Shown one piece after another: positions 1 to 5,551 of a stretch of DNA of 5,639 nucleotides. Below the pieces are notes generated by a model. That model was not told the origin of the DNA and made no database searches. It worked only from the letters and a program-made list of their open reading frames with translations. Numbering within the stretch: position 1 is the first letter of the stretch; the number at the start of each line of letters is the position of its first letter. Position numbers and translations under genes: made by a program. The DNA is from Actinomycetota bacterium (GTDB lineage: Bacteria > Actinomycetota > Thermoleophilia > Gaiellales > Gaiellaceae), in contig JACDER010000121.1 in NCBI GenBank assembly GCA_013816275.1, forward strand, positions 1 to 5,639, given 5' to 3'.

Positions 1-104
1 TCCTCGCTGCGATCGTGCTGTTCGGTCTGTTCGTCGGGCGGCTCGCGAGCCGGCTCGGGGCCGCTGAAGCCGCACGGGCCTCGCGCGGAGCCGATCCGGT
101 TTAG
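1..104 (+). CDS. C-terminal end of an unidentified membrane protein (partial)
   Basis: An open frame enters from the left edge (codons in phase with base 3) and stops at TAG 102-104. The last 33 residues begin with a hydrophobic run (LAAIVLFGLFVG, the end of a probable membrane helix) followed by an Arg/Ala-rich tail (RLASRLGAAEAARASRGADPV), as expected for the cytoplasmic end of an integral membrane protein. The stop lies 14 bases before the exporter start, so the two could be co-transcribed. Too little is visible to name a family, and this could be a chance frame in GC-rich DNA. The hydrophobic-then-basic pattern and the clean stop just before the next gene favour a real gene. Confidence 0.55.
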   Translation, partial: LAAIVLFGLFVGRLASRLGAAEAARASRGADPV

Positions 105-118
105 GGTCCCGCTGCTCG

Positions 119-2275
119 ATGGCGACCGCCCTCTACCGGCTCGGTGGCTGGACCTTCGACCGCCGACGGGTGGTGGTCGTCATCTGGCTCGCCGTGCTGG
201 TGTTCTTCGGCGCTCTCGCGGCCCTCGTCGGCGGCCACGTGAGCAACTCGTTCAGCGTGCCCGGCACCGAGAGCCAGCGCGCCCTCGACCTGCTCAACCG
301 GGAGTTCCCCGGGGCCGGCGGAGCTTCCGCTCGGATCGTGTTCGCCGCGCCGCCGGGTCACAAGCTGACCGAGCCGCGCTACCGGGCGCTGATCAAGCCG
401 ACCGTGGAGCGCGCGCGGGCCGTTCCGCAGACGGTGGGCGGGCCGACGGCGTTCGAGCAGAGCGCGCAGCTCTCGAAGAACGGCCGGGTGGCGTTCGCCG
501 ACATCAGCTTCGCCGTCTCGGTCGACAAGCTCAAGGACTCGACGAAGGACGCACTCGAGCGGGTGGCCGCGCCCGCGCGGAAGGCGGGGCTCGAGGTCGA
601 GTTCTCAGGCGGCGTGATCGTCACCGCTTCGAGCGGCCAGGACTACGGCGATGTCATCGGTCTCGTCGTCGCCTTCATCGTCCTGTTCATCGTCTTCGGC
701 CGGGCGCTGCCCGCCGGCTTGCCGCTGCTGACCGCGCTCGTCGGTGTAGGGCTCGGCTTGCTCGTGATCACGATCGCGGCGGGCGTCGTGAACGTCTCGT
801 CGACGACACCGACGCTGGCGGTGATGCTCGGCCTGGCAGTGGGGATCGACTACGCCCTGTTCATCCTCACGCGCCACCGCCAGCATCTCGCCGACGGCCT
901 GGAGCCTCGCGAAGCCGCCGCCCGAGCGGTCGCGACGGCCGGAGGCGCCGTCGCCTTCGCAGGGACGACCGTGGTCATCGCGCTCGTCGGCCTTGCCGTC
1001 GTCGGCATCCCGTTCCTCACGGTCATGGGTCTGGGCGCGGCCGTGACGATCGTGATCGCCGTGCTGATCGCGCTCACGCTCGTGCCGGCGCTGCTCGGCT
1101 TCGCAGGGGGCCGTCTTCATCGGGGCAAGAACATCGATCCGGCTCGCTCCCTGGGGCGGCGGTGGGCCGAGCTCGTGGTCCGGCGCCGCGTCTGGGCCGC
1201 GCTCGCGGTGATCGCGCTCGCGGTCGTGGTGGCGCTCCCCGCGCTGCACACACGGCTGGGGCTGCCGGACGACGGCACGAAACCCAAGAACACGACGGAG
1301 CGCCGCGCGTACGACCTCCTCACCGACGGCTTCGGCCCAGGCTACAACGGCCCGCTCGGCGTGGTCGTCACCGGCAATCTGAAGGACGCTAGCGTCCAGC
1401 AGTTCCTGACGGGGATCGAGGACGCGGTGAAGGGGCTCCCGAGCGTCGCCGAGATATCGCCGCCGGTGGTGAGCCCGTCAGGGCAGGTCCTGATCGTCGA
1501 GGTGACTCCTCGCTCGAGCCCGCAGTCGGAAGCGACCAAGGAGCTGGTCCAGACCCTGCGGGAGAAGGCAAAGGCGTTGCGCGACCTCGGGATCACGGTA
1601 CTCATCACGGGAACGACGGCGATCAACATCGACACCGCCGACAAGCTCGCATCGGCGCTCCCGGTCTTCCTGCCCCTGATCATCGGGCTGGCGCTGCTCT
1701 TGCTGCTGCTCGTCTTCCGCTCGGTCCTCGTGCCCGTGAAGGCGGTTATCGGGTTCCTGTTGACGATCTCCGCCGCGTTCGGTGCGATCGTCTGGATCTT
1801 CCAGGACGGGCATCTGATGAGCCTGTTCGGGATACCCGCGGCCTCGCCGATCACGAGCTTTCTGCCGATCATCATGATCGCGATCCTCTTCGGTCTGGCG
1901 ATGGACTACGAGGTCTTCCTCGTCTCGCGCATGCGCGAGGGCTACCTGCGAACCAACAACGCGAGGGAGGCTGTGGTCGGTGGCTTCTCCGCCAGCTCGC
2001 GGGTCGTCACGGCGGCGGCGATCATCATGACCGGCGTGTTCGCGAGCTTCGTCACCGGTGACGATCTGATCATCAAGTCCTTCGGCGTCGCGCTCGCGTT
2101 CGGCGTGCTGGTCGACGCCTTCCTCGTTCGGATGACGCTGGTACCCGCCGTCCTCGCTCTCGTGGGTGACCGCGCCTGGCACCTGCCGAGCTGGATCGAC
2201 CGCCGCGTCCCGGACCTCGACGTCGAGGGCGAGCAGCTGGTCGAGCGGCTGGAGCGGGAGCAATCCACGTCGTGA
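119..2275 (+). CDS. MmpL/RND-superfamily membrane transporter
   Basis: 718-residue proton-driven exporter of the MMPL family, in the cytoplasmic membrane; relatives export lipids, glycolipids or hydrophobic compounds. The architecture is classic: TM1 at about 17-38, an extracytoplasmic domain at 40-175, five helices at about 177-328, a basic cytoplasmic linker at 330-357, TM7 at 358-378, a second extracytoplasmic domain at 380-510, and five helices at about 513-680. Both halves carry the family Asp-Tyr pair used for proton relay in MmpL3: D244-Y245 in VGIDYALF and D596-Y597 in FGLAMDYEVFLVSR. The C-terminus is short, without the long tail of mycobacterial MmpL3. ATG 119 gives the usual N-terminus (short amphipathic segment, RRR, then TM1). 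The upstream AGGG at 103-106 is a distant, weak ribosome site. The gene is complete with no frame breaks. The substrate cannot be told from sequence, and no MmpS-like partner is visible. Confidence 0.93.
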   Translation: MATALYRLGGWTFDRRRVVVVIWLAVLVFFGALAALVGGHVSNSFSVPGTESQRALDLLNREFPGAGGASARIVFAAPPGHKLTEPRYRALIKPTVERARAVPQTVGGPTAFEQSAQLSKNGRVAFADISFAVSVDKLKDSTKDALERVAAPARKAGLEVEFSGGVIVTASSGQDYGDVIGLVVAFIVLFIVFGRALPAGLPLLTALVGVGLGLLVITIAAGVVNVSSTTPTLAVMLGLAVGIDYALFILTRHRQHLADGLEPREAAARAVATAGGAVAFAGTTVVIALVGLAVVGIPFLTVMGLGAAVTIVIAVLIALTLVPALLGFAGGRLHRGKNIDPARSLGRRWAELVVRRRVWAALAVIALAVVVALPALHTRLGLPDDGTKPKNTTERRAYDLLTDGFGPGYNGPLGVVVTGNLKDASVQQFLTGIEDAVKGLPSVAEISPPVVSPSGQVLIVEVTPRSSPQSEATKELVQTLREKAKALRDLGITVLITGTTAINIDTADKLASALPVFLPLIIGLALLLLLLVFRSVLVPVKAVIGFLLTISAAFGAIVWIFQDGHLMSLFGIPAASPITSFLPIIMIAILFGLAMDYEVFLVSRMREGYLRTNNAREAVVGGFSASSRVVTAAAIIMTGVFASFVTGDDLIIKSFGVALAFGVLVDAFLVRMTLVPAVLALVGDRAWHLPSWIDRRVPDLDVEGEQLVERLEREQSTS

Positions 2276-2289
2276 TCATCGAAGCCAGG

Positions 2290-2329
2290 CCTGGGGGAGG
2301 AGCCGGCGCCGGCGCCGCCTATCCCCAGG
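2290..2329. terminator. GC-rich hairpin between convergent genes (possible bidirectional terminator)
   Basis: CCTGGGG at 2290-2296 pairs perfectly with CCCCAGG at 2323-2329. Inside, AGG 2298-2300 pairs with CCT 2318-2320, around a self-complementary GCCGGCGCCGGC at 2302-2313. It sits where the exporter (stop 2273-2275) and the cupin (stop at 2319-2321) converge, and its right arm covers the last cupin codons. No T-run follows on either strand, so it is not a canonical intrinsic terminator. U-less hairpins are reported as terminators in Actinobacteria, but this one is inferred from structure and position only. Confidence 0.42.
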
Positions 2330-2699
2330 GAGCGCCGCTCTCGGTGAACCCCGGAGCGCGGTAGATCTTTCCCGGAACGCCGCCGATGCAGAGCAGCTTC
2401 ACGCCGTCCGGGCCCGGGACGATCTTCCTCCGGATGCCGGGGCCGACCCGCGCGAACATGTCGGGACCGAGCTCGTGCTCTTCTTCGGCCGCCCTCAGGA
2501 TGCATGAGCCCTCGAGCACGACGTAGACCTCCTCCTGGCCCATCTGGCTCTCGTCATGCTCGGGGTAGTGCTCGGAATTCGGGGGCCAGCGCTCGACGGC
2601 GAGCCCGAACGCGGTCACGCCGAGCCCGGCGCGCACGCGATAGAAGACGCCTCGGTTGTTCTCGAACTCGTCCAGGCGCTTGACGACGACTGGTTCCAT
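2319..2699 (-). CDS. Small single-domain cupin protein
   Basis: 126-residue single-domain cupin (double-stranded beta-barrel), probably cytosolic, function unknown. Motif 1 is recognisable: H44-x3-H48 (HYPEH), then E57 in QEEVYVVLEG. Motif 2 (LGPDMFARVGPGIRRKIV, about 78-94) has Arg at 90-91 where the metal-binding His normally stands. The barrel should fold, but the metal site lacks a ligand, so the protein may be a binding or sensory cupin or use an altered site. I chose ATG at 2699 because AGAGG lies 4 bases upstream and the protein begins directly with a cupin-like N-terminus. An in-frame ATG at 2711 (adding MRGE) is an alternative. Much longer upstream extensions run antisense into the hydrolase and have no cupin-like content. 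It converges with the exporter and diverges from the hydrolase across 28 bases, so it is probably a single-gene transcript. Confidence 0.85.
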   Translation of the reverse strand: MEPVVVKRLDEFENNRGVFYRVRAGLGVTAFGLAVERWPPNSEHYPEHDESQMGQEEVYVVLEGSCILRAAEEEHELGPDMFARVGPGIRRKIVPGPDGVKLLCIGGVPGKIYRAPGFTESGAPWG

Positions 2700-2709
2700 C
2701 TCGCCTCTC

Positions 2710-2719
2710 ATCCTAGGCT
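2710..2719. promoter_or_regulatory. Overlapping divergent -10 elements (putative bidirectional promoter)
   Basis: The 28-base gap between the divergent cupin and hydrolase starts contains the palindrome CCTAGG (2712-2717). Read rightward, TAGGCT (2714-2719) fits the actinobacterial -10 pattern TANNNT and puts transcription start near 2726, almost at the hydrolase ATG (2728). Read leftward, TAGGAT (2715 down to 2710) fits too and puts the start near 2703, just before the cupin ATG (2699). Both messages would be leaderless or nearly so. No good -35 box is seen at 17 bases on either side (TGGTTC at 2691-2696 is a poor match). Inference from motif and geometry only. Confidence 0.38.
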
Positions 2720-2727
2720 CTCGCAGG

Positions 2728-3627
2728 ATGCGCCTTCGTCTGACTCTGTTCCTGGCTGTGGCCGTGCTCCCCGCCGGATGCGGCGGCACCGGTCCGGAGC
2801 CGTTTCGAGCCGACGTCCACGTCGAGCGGGTCGCCGGCACCACGATCGCGTGGTACGAGCGCGGCGAGGGAGCGCCGCTCGTCCTGCTGACGGGCACGGG
2901 CTCGACGATGGCCGAGTGGGATCCCGCCCTCCTCCGACTGCTCGCCCGGCACCACCGTCTGATCCTCCTCGACTACCCGGGAATCGGGCTGTCGGGACGC
3001 TGGAAAGCGGACTCCTTCGACTCCCTCTCGGACGTCGTGGCCGGCCTGATGAAGGCGATCGGCGTGGGGGAGGCGGACGTCCTCGGCTGGTCGATGGGAG
3101 GCTTTGTCGCGCAGCGGCTGGCCGTCGACTATCCCGGATTGGTCTCCCATCTCGTCCTGGCCGGGACCAATCCGGGCGGCAGCCGGACCGTGCTGGGCTC
3201 GGCGAAGGCCCAGGCGATCGACAGCGAGCCCAACCCGACCGTGAGCGAGATCCTGAGCCTCCTCTACCCGCCCGGGCATCGGGCAGAGGGCCGGCGATTC
3301 CTCGGCCGGCTCGAGCAGGCCAGCCAGAGCGGTGAGATCCCGGACGACTTCCGGGTCCCCGACACCACGGTCCGGGGCCAGGTCGCGGCGGAGGATCCCT
3401 GGCTCCGCAGCAACCGGAACTACCGCCAGCTGGCCGGCATCGGCGTGCCGACGCTCGCCGCGGCGGGGGCCGAGGATCCGGTCGTGCCGCCAGCGAACCT
3501 CGAGCGGATCGCCGACCGGATACCGGGGGCAAAGCTCGCGGTCTTCCCCGGCGCGCACGCGTTCCTCTTCCAGTCGCGCCGCTCGTTCGCACACGCGGTC
3601 GACGAGTTCCTTAGGGTGGATCGCTGA
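2728..3627 (+). CDS. Alpha/beta-hydrolase fold protein, probable lipoprotein
   Basis: 299-residue alpha/beta hydrolase, first gene of the rightward block. The N-terminus (MRLRLTLFLAVAVLPAGCGG) is a short lipoprotein-type signal with likely lipid-modified C18. Pro at -3 of the lipobox is atypical, so lipidation is probable rather than certain. The hydrolase core starts at about residue 38: oxyanion-loop region TGTGST 55-60, LDYPGIGLSG 81-90, nucleophile elbow GWSMGG with S122, acid D250 (AEDPVVPP) and H277 (GAHAFLF). The triad is complete and the length is normal. Expected role: an ester, lactone or similar hydrolase outside the membrane; the substrate is unknown. I chose ATG 2728 because it exposes the signal peptide; the in-frame ATG at 2656 lies inside the opposite cupin gene. 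Only AGG directly touching the ATG is present, so initiation may be leaderless. The stop overlaps the next start by one base (TGATG). Confidence 0.87.
   Translation: MRLRLTLFLAVAVLPAGCGGTGPEPFRADVHVERVAGTTIAWYERGEGAPLVLLTGTGSTMAEWDPALLRLLARHHRLILLDYPGIGLSGRWKADSFDSLSDVVAGLMKAIGVGEADVLGWSMGGFVAQRLAVDYPGLVSHLVLAGTNPGGSRTVLGSAKAQAIDSEPNPTVSEILSLLYPPGHRAEGRRFLGRLEQASQSGEIPDDFRVPDTTVRGQVAAEDPWLRSNRNYRQLAGIGVPTLAAAGAEDPVVPPANLERIADRIPGAKLAVFPGAHAFLFQSRRSFAHAVDEFLRVDR
3613..3619 (+). promoter_or_regulatory. Ribosome binding site for the two-helix membrane protein
   Basis: AGGGTGG ends 7 bases before ATG 3627, inside the last codons of the hydrolase. It resembles AGGAGG and supports the start that overlaps the upstream stop (TGATG at 3625-3629), implying translational coupling. 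Confidence 0.55.
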
Positions 3628-4136
3628 TGCAGGTCGCTCTCAGGCTTCACGAGGCCCGCGAGTTGTTCGAGCAGCCGGAGCGGAGCCCCCTCGACCCCGA
3701 CTACGAGCCCTGGTGCGTCCTCCCCGGCGCCGAGTACCTGATCCAGGTCATCCGGAGCGACCCACGGGCTCGCATCGCGGTGGAGGTCCCACGCGGGGGG
3801 CCGGGACCCGGAGAGGTTCGGGCCGCCCTGGTCCGCTACTCCGGCGCACGCGCTGCCGAGCTCACGCGCGAGATCCGCAGCGAGGTCAGGCGTGCGCTCT
3901 GGACGCTCCTTCCGACGGGAATCGTCTTCGCTGTGACGCTGGTGCTCTCGCGGCTGGCCGACAGCTCGAGCAGCCACTGGCTCTCGTCCACGATTGCAGA
4001 GGCGCTCGTCGTCGTCGGTTGGGTCGTGCTGTGGGCGCCGATCGCAATTCTCGGGACGGACATCTGGATCCTCGTCGGCCGTCGCCAGGGATACCGGAGG
4101 CTCGCCTCGCACGAGGTCGAGGTCACAGTCGTATGA
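3627..4136 (+). CDS. Two-helix membrane protein of unknown family
   Basis: 169 residues; I do not recognise the family. Residues 1-90 are soluble and charged, with ELFEQPERSPLDPDYEPWC at about 12-30, a probable strand ARIAVEVP at 48-55, and a basic amphipathic helix at about 74-90. Two hydrophobic segments follow at about 91-110 and 122-148, then a short tail with RRQGYRR (152-158). The positive-inside rule puts both ends in the cytoplasm, with a short Ser-rich loop (about 111-121) outside. The start overlaps the hydrolase stop by one base with a good ribosome site, and the end overlaps the next start by four bases (ATGA 4133-4136), so it is embedded in the operon. It could anchor or regulate the neighbouring enzymes; nothing in the sequence shows catalysis. 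Confidence 0.8.
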   Translation: MQVALRLHEARELFEQPERSPLDPDYEPWCVLPGAEYLIQVIRSDPRARIAVEVPRGGPGPGEVRAALVRYSGARAAELTREIRSEVRRALWTLLPTGIVFAVTLVLSRLADSSSSHWLSSTIAEALVVVGWVVLWAPIAILGTDIWILVGRRQGYRRLASHEVEVTVV

Positions 4137-4437
4137 CCGGCGGCCCCGCATTCCTTACGCGTAGCCATGGGCTGCCGTTCGCCGGGCTCGTCAGCTTCAA
4201 CCGGGCGGAGCACTCCCGCGAGCTCGAGGGCGCGGATCTCGTGGTCATGGGCGTTCCCCGAGCTCGAGCGAGGTGAGACGCTTCCTCAGGGCGCTTGACG
4301 GGCTCGACATCGTCGCGGCCGACATCGTGGAGCTCAATCCGCCGTACGACCCGGCGGGGATCATGGCGATTCTCGCCGCGTTCCTGTCCTTCGATCTCCT
4401 CCACCTGATGGGAAACGCGCGCAAGCGCCGGAGCTGA
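4133..4437 (+). pseudogene. Agmatinase-family (ureohydrolase) gene, internally deleted remnant
   Basis: Two pieces in different frames match the two ends of agmatinase-type ureohydrolases. From ATG 4133 (GAGG at 4119-4122, 10 bases upstream) a 47-codon frame reads GLPFAGLVSFNRAEHSRELE, then GADLVVMGVP, like the family's conserved N-terminus that leads into GVPFD. It then runs into TGA at 4274-4276. In frame 1, from about 4264 to TGA 4435-4437, come SSSEVRRFLRALDGLDIVAA and DIVELNPPYDPAGIMAILAA, matching the family's C-terminal strand and helix. Full-length members have about 300-330 residues; only about 100 remain. The His/Asp metal-ligand motifs of the middle (DAHxD, SxDxDxxDP) are absent, so no ureohydrolase activity is expected. 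The junction is near 4259-4264. Substrate class (agmatine, guanidinobutyrate, guanidine or other) cannot be assigned. An assembly error that dropped the middle would look the same. Confidence 0.76.
4430..4433 (+). promoter_or_regulatory. Ribosome binding site for the Rieske oxygenase
   Basis: GGAG lies 9 bases before ATG 4443, inside the last codons of the ureohydrolase remnant, so the remnant's 3' end still carries the translation signal of the next gene. Confidence 0.5.
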
Positions 4438-4442
4438 CGAGC

Positions 4443-5462
4443 ATGGAAGAGCTCCAGACCCGGTCTCCGTCCGCGAAAGGGATCCACCCGGCCCTCCGCT
4501 CGTGCTGGCACCCGGTTGCCTTCTCCTACGAGCTGGCCCAAGGCCCCGTCCCGACCGATCTCCTCGGCGAACCGCTCGTTCTCTGGCGCGACTCGGCGGG
4601 TGCGGCGCGCGCCTTCTCCGACCTCTGCATCCATCGCGGCACGGCGCTCTCGCTGGGAACCGTCGAGGGGGACGAGATCGTCTGCCCCTACCACGGCTGG
4701 CGCTACGGGACGAGCGGCGCGTGCACCGCGATCCCGCAGCTCGCCAACCCGACCCGCGTCCCGGCCAAGGCCAGAGCGACGTCCTTTCGGTGCGAGGAGC
4801 GCTACGGCCTGCTCTGGGTCGCGCTCGAGGAACCGCGCTGGCCGCTTCCGGATGTTCCCGAGCTCGAGTCGTCCGGCTGGCAGACCGTGACGTGCGGCCC
4901 CTACCCGTGGCGCTGCGACTCCTCCCGGCAGGTCGAGAACTTCACCGACTTCGGCCACTTTCCCTTCGTGCACCCGGGCCTGCTCGGAGATCCCGAGCGG
5001 CCCGTTGTCCCGAATCACGAGGTGCGCACGGACGGGCACGTGCTCCACTACGAGATCGTCCGTCCCGAGGCCCCGAACACCGACGATTTCCCCGTCTTCG
5101 CCAACGAAGAGGCGCAGCTGCCCGAGCGCCGTAGCCGCTACGAGCTCCACCTCCCGTACACGATCGTGCTTCGCCTCGGCTGGGGCGGCGAGGAGGGGAT
5201 GCTCTACGTCTTCGCCTCGCAGCCGGTGCGGGAGGACGAGTGCAAGGGCTTTCTCCGGATCGGGCGCAACTACAACCTCGAACAGCCCGACGAGGTCCTG
5301 CGCGACTTCGAGGACGTGATCTTCGACCAGGACAAGCGGATCGTCGAGTCGCAGCGGCCCGAGCAGGTGCCGTTCGACCTCGCCGACGAGCTGCACCTGA
5401 AGTTCGACGCGGTCGCCGTCGCATATCGGCGCGCCATGAGGGTGGAGGGGCTGGCCCGCTGA
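4443..5462 (+). CDS. Rieske [2Fe-2S] non-heme iron oxygenase, PaO/vanillate-demethylase-like
   Basis: 339-residue oxygenase subunit, complete and probably cytosolic. The N-terminal Rieske domain (about 18-130) opens with SCWHPVAFS and binds the cluster through C62-I-H64-RG and C81-PY-H84-GW. The C-terminal catalytic domain has E165-N-F-T-D169-F-G-H172-F-P-F-V-H177, giving the bridging Asp169 and iron ligands His172 and His177. D297 in DQDKRIVESQRPEQ is the likely third ligand by comparison with dicamba monooxygenase-type enzymes. The short Rieske-to-catalytic layout and the ending ESQRPE...DLADELHLKFDAVAVAYRR are typical of the single-component-type (PaO, demethylase) branch rather than alpha3beta3 ring-hydroxylating dioxygenases. 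It needs electrons from a reductase/ferredoxin not encoded in this window. The start is supported by GGAG and the family-like N-terminus. It lies 5 bases after the ureohydrolase remnant, last in the operon. The reaction may be hydroxylation or O/N-demethylation; the substrate is unknown. Confidence 0.92.
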   Translation: MEELQTRSPSAKGIHPALRSCWHPVAFSYELAQGPVPTDLLGEPLVLWRDSAGAARAFSDLCIHRGTALSLGTVEGDEIVCPYHGWRYGTSGACTAIPQLANPTRVPAKARATSFRCEERYGLLWVALEEPRWPLPDVPELESSGWQTVTCGPYPWRCDSSRQVENFTDFGHFPFVHPGLLGDPERPVVPNHEVRTDGHVLHYEIVRPEAPNTDDFPVFANEEAQLPERRSRYELHLPYTIVLRLGWGGEEGMLYVFASQPVREDECKGFLRIGRNYNLEQPDEVLRDFEDVIFDQDKRIVESQRPEQVPFDLADELHLKFDAVAVAYRRAMRVEGLAR

Positions 5463-5549
5463 CCGCACGCTGAAGTTTGTTTCGCGCCAGTTCGGTGATG
5501 ACCGCTATGAGTAAAAATCGACCTGACTGGGCGTTCGACCTTCGGTAGC
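5463..5549. other. Intergenic promoter gap, less GC-rich
   Basis: This 87-base stretch contains AAGTTTGTTT (5473-5482) and GAGTAAAAAT (5509-5518) and is clearly less GC-rich than the genes around it. I see no convincing terminator hairpin for the Rieske operon. TCGACC occurs twice (5518-5523 and 5535-5540), 17 bases apart, and could be half-sites for a regulator, but 6-base repeats are weak evidence. Confidence 0.5.
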
Positions 5550-5551
5550 AT
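5523..5551 (+). promoter_or_regulatory. Putative sigma70-type promoter of the last gene
   Basis: CTGACT (5523-5528; TGAC matches the centre of TTGACA) and TAGCAT (5546-5551; TANNNT) are separated by 17 bases. The predicted start of transcription is near 5558. This overlaps the ATG at 5550 and falls beside the in-frame GTG at 5559, which would suit leaderless initiation at that GTG. Confidence 0.45.

Noticed and set aside
605..1249. Minus-strand frame of 214 codons within the exporter (and another at 1478-2263)
   Set aside because: Products are His/Arg/Asp-rich antisense shadows of membrane-helix codons; no plausible protein.
1867..1880. Palindrome GATCATCATGATC inside the exporter
   Set aside because: It lies in the helix codons for IIMIA and has no regulatory context.
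2656..2727. 24-residue N-terminal extension of the hydrolase to ATG 2656
   Set aside because: It would start inside the opposite cupin gene and bury the signal peptide that begins at 2728.
2708..3594. Two minus-strand frames of about 293 codons opposite the hydrolase
   Set aside because: Compositionally biased (Arg/Pro/Gly-rich) with no domain, and opposite a complete hydrolase with an intact triad.
3332..4276. Long plus-strand frame (314 codons) crossing the hydrolase and membrane-protein genes
   Set aside because: Ser/Arg/Pro-rich out-of-frame reading of two real genes; only its last 47 codons, from ATG 4133, are meaningful as the ureohydrolase N-terminal piece.
4259..4276. Programmed frameshift joining the two ureohydrolase pieces
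   Set aside because: There is no slippery heptamer at the junction, and joining the frames would still leave the catalytic middle absent.
4855..4869. GTTCCCGAGCTCGAG resembling the sequence at the deletion scar (4253-4268)
   Set aside because: Differs by one base in length and encodes a common Glu-Leu-Glu codon run; likely coincidence in GC-rich coding DNA.
4245..5468. A 407-codon open frame on the minus strand opposite the Rieske gene
   Set aside because: It mirrors the Rieske gene, whose cluster and iron motifs are unmistakable. The antisense product is a Gly/Arg/Glu-rich shadow typical of high-GC codon use.
5507..5548. 13-codon frame with ATG before the MEDS-like gene
   Set aside because: No ribosome site, overlaps the putative promoter elements, and is too short to support as a gene.
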